This document shows, piece after piece, positions 63,301 to 64,000 of a stretch of DNA of 64,000 nucleotides (within the stretch, counting starts at the first letter, position 1; every line of letters starts with the position of its first letter). A program made the position numbers and the translations under genes. Under the pieces are notes generated by a model. That model did not search any database, had not been told where the DNA came from, and saw only the letters and a program-made list of their open reading frames with translations. The DNA comes from an uncultured Piscinibacter sp. Lineage in GTDB: Bacteria > Pseudomonadota > Gammaproteobacteria > Burkholderiales > Burkholderiaceae_C. The DNA lies in the NCBI RefSeq assembly GCF_937952055.1, contig NZ_CALFYO010000021.1, forward strand, positions 248,001-312,000. The letters are read 5' to 3'.

Positions 63301-64000
63301 AAGTCGCTGGTCGACGTCAACGGCGTGGCCGTGCCCGCGAGCGGAACGACGACGGTGACGCTGGCCCATGGCACGCTGCTGGTCGCCGCCGACGGCTCGT
63401 TCACCTACACATCGAACCAGACTGCCAGCGGCACGGCCGGAGGCAGCAGCGAGGCGACCTGGCGCAGCAGCGTGGGCGGCCTGTGGGGCTTCTCGGATGC
63501 CAACTGGTCCAGCGGCGGCAATCTCAACCTCACGGCGCTGGCCGCGCAACCCGACCTGGTGAACTACCAGGGCGGCTCCAAGCCGGGCATCCAGGTGGGC
63601 AACAGCGGCATCGAGTTCAGCGAGAACCTGATCGTCCAGTTGCCCGAGTCCTCGACCCAGGCCACGGTGTCGCTGAGCCAGCTCAATGCCAGCCAGCCGA
63701 CGGCGACCTGGTTCGCCTACGACGGCGGCGGCAACCTGGTCGGCAGCGGCACCTTCGCCCCCGGCCCGTCCAACGGTTCGACGTCGGCGCAGACGATCAC
63801 GACTGCGAGCCCGTTCGAATACCTGCGCTTCACCAACACTCTGCCCGGCGGGCAGGGGTTCATGGTCTCCACCGTGCAATACAACAAGCTGGCGTCGACC
63901 CATGTCGACACCGTGTCGTACACGATGCAGGACGGTGACGGCGACACATCGGTCGCGCTGCTGACGCTGACGCCAGGCTCCGCGTCGAGCTTCTCCACCT
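57358..64000 (+). CDS. Giant LapA-type adhesin (3' end outside window)
   Basis: At least 2214 residues are open to the window end. Residues 1-62 (MKQGLVMPVIARSPEGKVAS, LWGTALIRGADGKLRQLKVG, DLVRQGDQLLTTQDGIVQI) match the LapA retention module that holds the protein in the outer-membrane channel. A PAAG motif at residues 96-99 fits the LapG di-alanine cleavage rule. From about residue 260 follow cadherin-like/VCBS repeats of about 100-108 residues, opened by VNDAP, INDAP or TNDLP. Units at 59731-60054 and 60055-60378 are nearly identical DNA. A PA14-like domain lies near residues 1555-1700. No RTX nonapeptides are visible yet; they would be expected near the missing C-terminus. It probably mediates biofilm attachment and is exported by the preceding transporter. 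Confidence 0.9.
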   Translation, partial: MKQGLVMPVIARSPEGKVASLWGTALIRGADGKLRQLKVGDLVRQGDQLLTTQDGIVQIAHGDAPVARTADAQVPNDDEVDRAISALNAGDRHAAPAAGLAGGEGGSLEAALRVDRISEGVAAAEIPRRTADAELRVAVVAGGATVAPAGAAGGQPAPDAPSSTISAAEEEGPTNLGLTAPGGAAAGGTIRVEQVPAVGEIRKADGTLVTAGTVLNPADLPGLVYVPPADYDGRAPAGDFVYSLTVDGQTLSGGTSVTLTAVNDAPVAAASISLGAEDGALPVSLSGSDVDGHIVRVTVTALPAGGTLWLADGVTPVTVGQTLPPDQAASLLYRPGAEFHGTQTLSYTVTDDGGATSPPATVSLIILAVNDLPVAAAGSGGRGHEDMPVAVRLGGTDIDGTVTTVTVTDLPANGTLTLADGTTPVMAGMALTPAQAANLVFMPDPDFHGSVGIGFTVTDDEGGTSTPVTALVTVQAVNDAPLTQPDSATLAEDGIATGNVLGNDSDIDGPSLAVASFRFGGITHPAGSTAVVGGVGTLSMSVDGDWTYAPAPNFNGSVPAIEVTVSDGSLSTTSTLSLTVTPINDAPQAQADFASTPINTPAMIDVLANDSDVEGEALTVTAASVADPSQGNVVVNADGTLGFTPGADFSGTATISYTVRDASGATSAATVNVAVGANGAPDGADVVRTLAEDGGYTLQAADFGFSDADTGQTLANVRINSLPAAGTLLLNGAPLLPGTVVSAAQIDAGTLAFVPAGDGNGAPYASFTFSVQDSAGAFDATPNIFRFDVMPVNDAPIASSSTIAVAEESADTPLGLTAPTDVDGDALTITVTGLPSLGTVTLADGTAVANSQVLTAAQLAGLQFDAPADLLAATSTSFSYSVSDGTVTVNAGTTINLTPVNDAPAVSSSTITVAEESADTPLGLAAPTDVDGDALTITVTGLPSLGTVTLADGTAVANSQVLTAAQLAGLQFDAPADLLAATSTSFSYSVSDGTVTVNAGTTINLTPVNDAPIASSSAITVAEDAPVVAGALVAADSDAGATLSFALNGPAPAGLTFDAGGVFSFDPANAAYQSLGVGQSTVLTVPYTVTDDQGAVATANLVITVTGTNDLPVAQAAAFAVAEDAVVVTGSVTASDVDAASSFTFALNGAAPAGLSFDSDGSYSFDPAHAAYQALADGQTQLITVPYTVTDNAGATSTANLVITVIGTGDAPTIDGTLTGTVREDTTLTATGTLTVSDPDAGQSLFTAQSNVPGTFGSFSVSAAGVWTYTLANGSPNVQALPAGSAVTENFVVVSADGTPRTVVVTVNGINDAPVAQAASLSVAEGAGTVNGSVLATDVDSGSLLDFALTGLAPPGLSFNSDGSYSFDAADPAYQALGAGQTQLITIPFTVTDETGATSAASLVISVTGTNAPPTATGGSIAGLEDSALAIGWSAFGVSDDDSTALSIQLTSLPADGTLQYFDGSAWVSVAANQAVSRADIDAGRLRFVPDANESGDGSFAAGGVGNLNQDYARIGFRPYDGHSFGATATLAIDIQPVADAPTLTLNPVPPSLGLTLQFYDNVPTVSPSSAGNTATVETALQGLAATSTLQTTNLAVASVGVDDAYRASGYVYLQAGNTYTLSGYRDDTLLAKIGGTTVYDRGFNNYGNFSASGFTPTVSGYYSVEVVMYNGDGSGALDVNLAVNGGTPIDLSTANFSLYPDAASLTATGTAVGSFVAIGDGGYFPQRLSGPEDGYIRLGTLGVSAIDTDGSETLAVSVSGLQVGGTLTDGTHTFTATAGGTSVGLAGWNLAGLQYRAPADFNGSTSLTISATASEPNGNSATTTLTLPIDVLAVNDAPVGVADTATVGEGSSGMLASVLANDTDVETAATGVAEFGASAGGSAVAANGVNTITTALGGTVVMNADGSYRYFAPAASHGSAPVVDSFAYRPTDGSTTGAWTTVSITLTDSTPAAANDTGTVAWSGSVSGNLLTNDAAIDAAKSLVDVNGVAVPASGTTTVTLAHGTLLVAADGSFTYTSNQTASGTAGGSSEATWRSSVGGLWGFSDANWSSGGNLNLTALAAQPDLVNYQGGSKPGIQVGNSGIEFSENLIVQLPESSTQATVSLSQLNASQPTATWFAYDGGGNLVGSGTFAPGPSNGSTSAQTITTASPFEYLRFTNTLPGGQGFMVSTVQYNKLASTHVDTVSYTMQDGDGDTSVALLTLTPGSASSFST
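59731..60378 (+). repeat. Tandem duplication inside the adhesin, two 324-base units
   Basis: Two units start with GTCAAYGATGCGCC at 59731 and 60055. From 59779 and 60103 on, 276 bases align with a single visible difference (CTCACC versus CTCGCC). The first 48 bases of each unit differ more. Each unit encodes 108 residues. Confidence 0.92.

Noticed and set aside
58888..63903. A very long open frame (1671 codons) on the minus strand across the adhesin
   Set aside because: It is the antisense shadow of the adhesin repeats, caused by GC-rich codon use. Its product has no fold-like pattern and consists of Arg/Gly/Val/Gln-rich repeats. The plus frame has the retention module and cadherin-like domains.
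57358..64000. RTX calcium-binding nonapeptide repeats in the adhesin
   Set aside because: No GGxGxDxUx series was seen in the visible part; if present they would be beyond the window end.

Overview
The window looks like the chromosome of a GC-rich betaproteobacterium of the order Burkholderiales, close to the Rubrivivax/Leptothrix/Piscinibacter group. This is inferred from the gene order ubiG-ompA-gyrA-pheA-tyrA-(aroA-cmk)-rpsA-ihfB-lapAB, the aroA-cmk fusion, a phaC-phaA-phaB operon, BPSS1780-type membrane proteins and the tmRNA tag ANDNSYALAA. No species can be named from sequence reading alone.

Three blocks can be told apart. (1) Bases 1-6668 are the distal part of a chromosomal integron cassette array: ten attC sites of about 126-129 bp, nine complete cassettes and one cut by the window edge. 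The cassettes carry a PACE efflux protein fragment, a DUF1643 protein, an HNH-like nuclease, a small membrane protein, a phasin-like protein, one secreted protein and four lipoproteins. The integrase gene intI is not in the window and should lie to the left. (2) Bases 6669-13560 are an integrated phage-like element. All its genes are on the minus strand: an integrase next to ssrA, an AlpA-like regulator, a RecA/DnaB-type ATPase, a RuvC-like resolvase broken by an in-frame amber codon, a terminase small subunit and several unknown small genes. There are no structural genes, which resembles a phage satellite (PICI type) or a truncated prophage. ssrA (tmRNA) marks its right border.

(3) From 13.9 kb onward the region is core chromosome. 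It starts with gph/ubiG, ompA and gyrA, followed by aromatic amino acid synthesis (pheA, tyrA, aroA-cmk), rpsA, ihfB, the LPS assembly pair lapA/lapB and the heptose genes hldA (rfaE1) and hldD. Next come a ComEA-like protein, a patatin, dnaE, trhO, a methyltransferase with egtB, flavin reductases, pirin with a divergent LysR regulator, gluQ, an FKBP, a transglutaminase, rhlE, membrane proteins, the phaCAB polyhydroxybutyrate operon, pgeF and two genes of gentisate/aromatic breakdown (maleylpyruvate isomerase and fumarylpyruvate hydrolase).

The right end (53.0-64.0 kb) holds a Nudix hydrolase followed by a type I secretion module of LapB/LapC type. After it comes a giant LapA-type adhesin that is open at the window end (at least 2214 residues). 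The adhesin has an N-terminal retention module, a candidate LapG cleavage motif PAAG at residues 96-99 and many cadherin-like repeats of about 100-108 residues, two of them nearly identical at DNA level.

The points most worth a second look are the cassette-specific 11-12 base terminal inverted repeats of the integron cassettes, the satellite-like element and its abrupt junction with the array, the amber codon in its RuvC gene, the phasin cassette in a PHB-producing genome, and the adhesin with paired dyads upstream.
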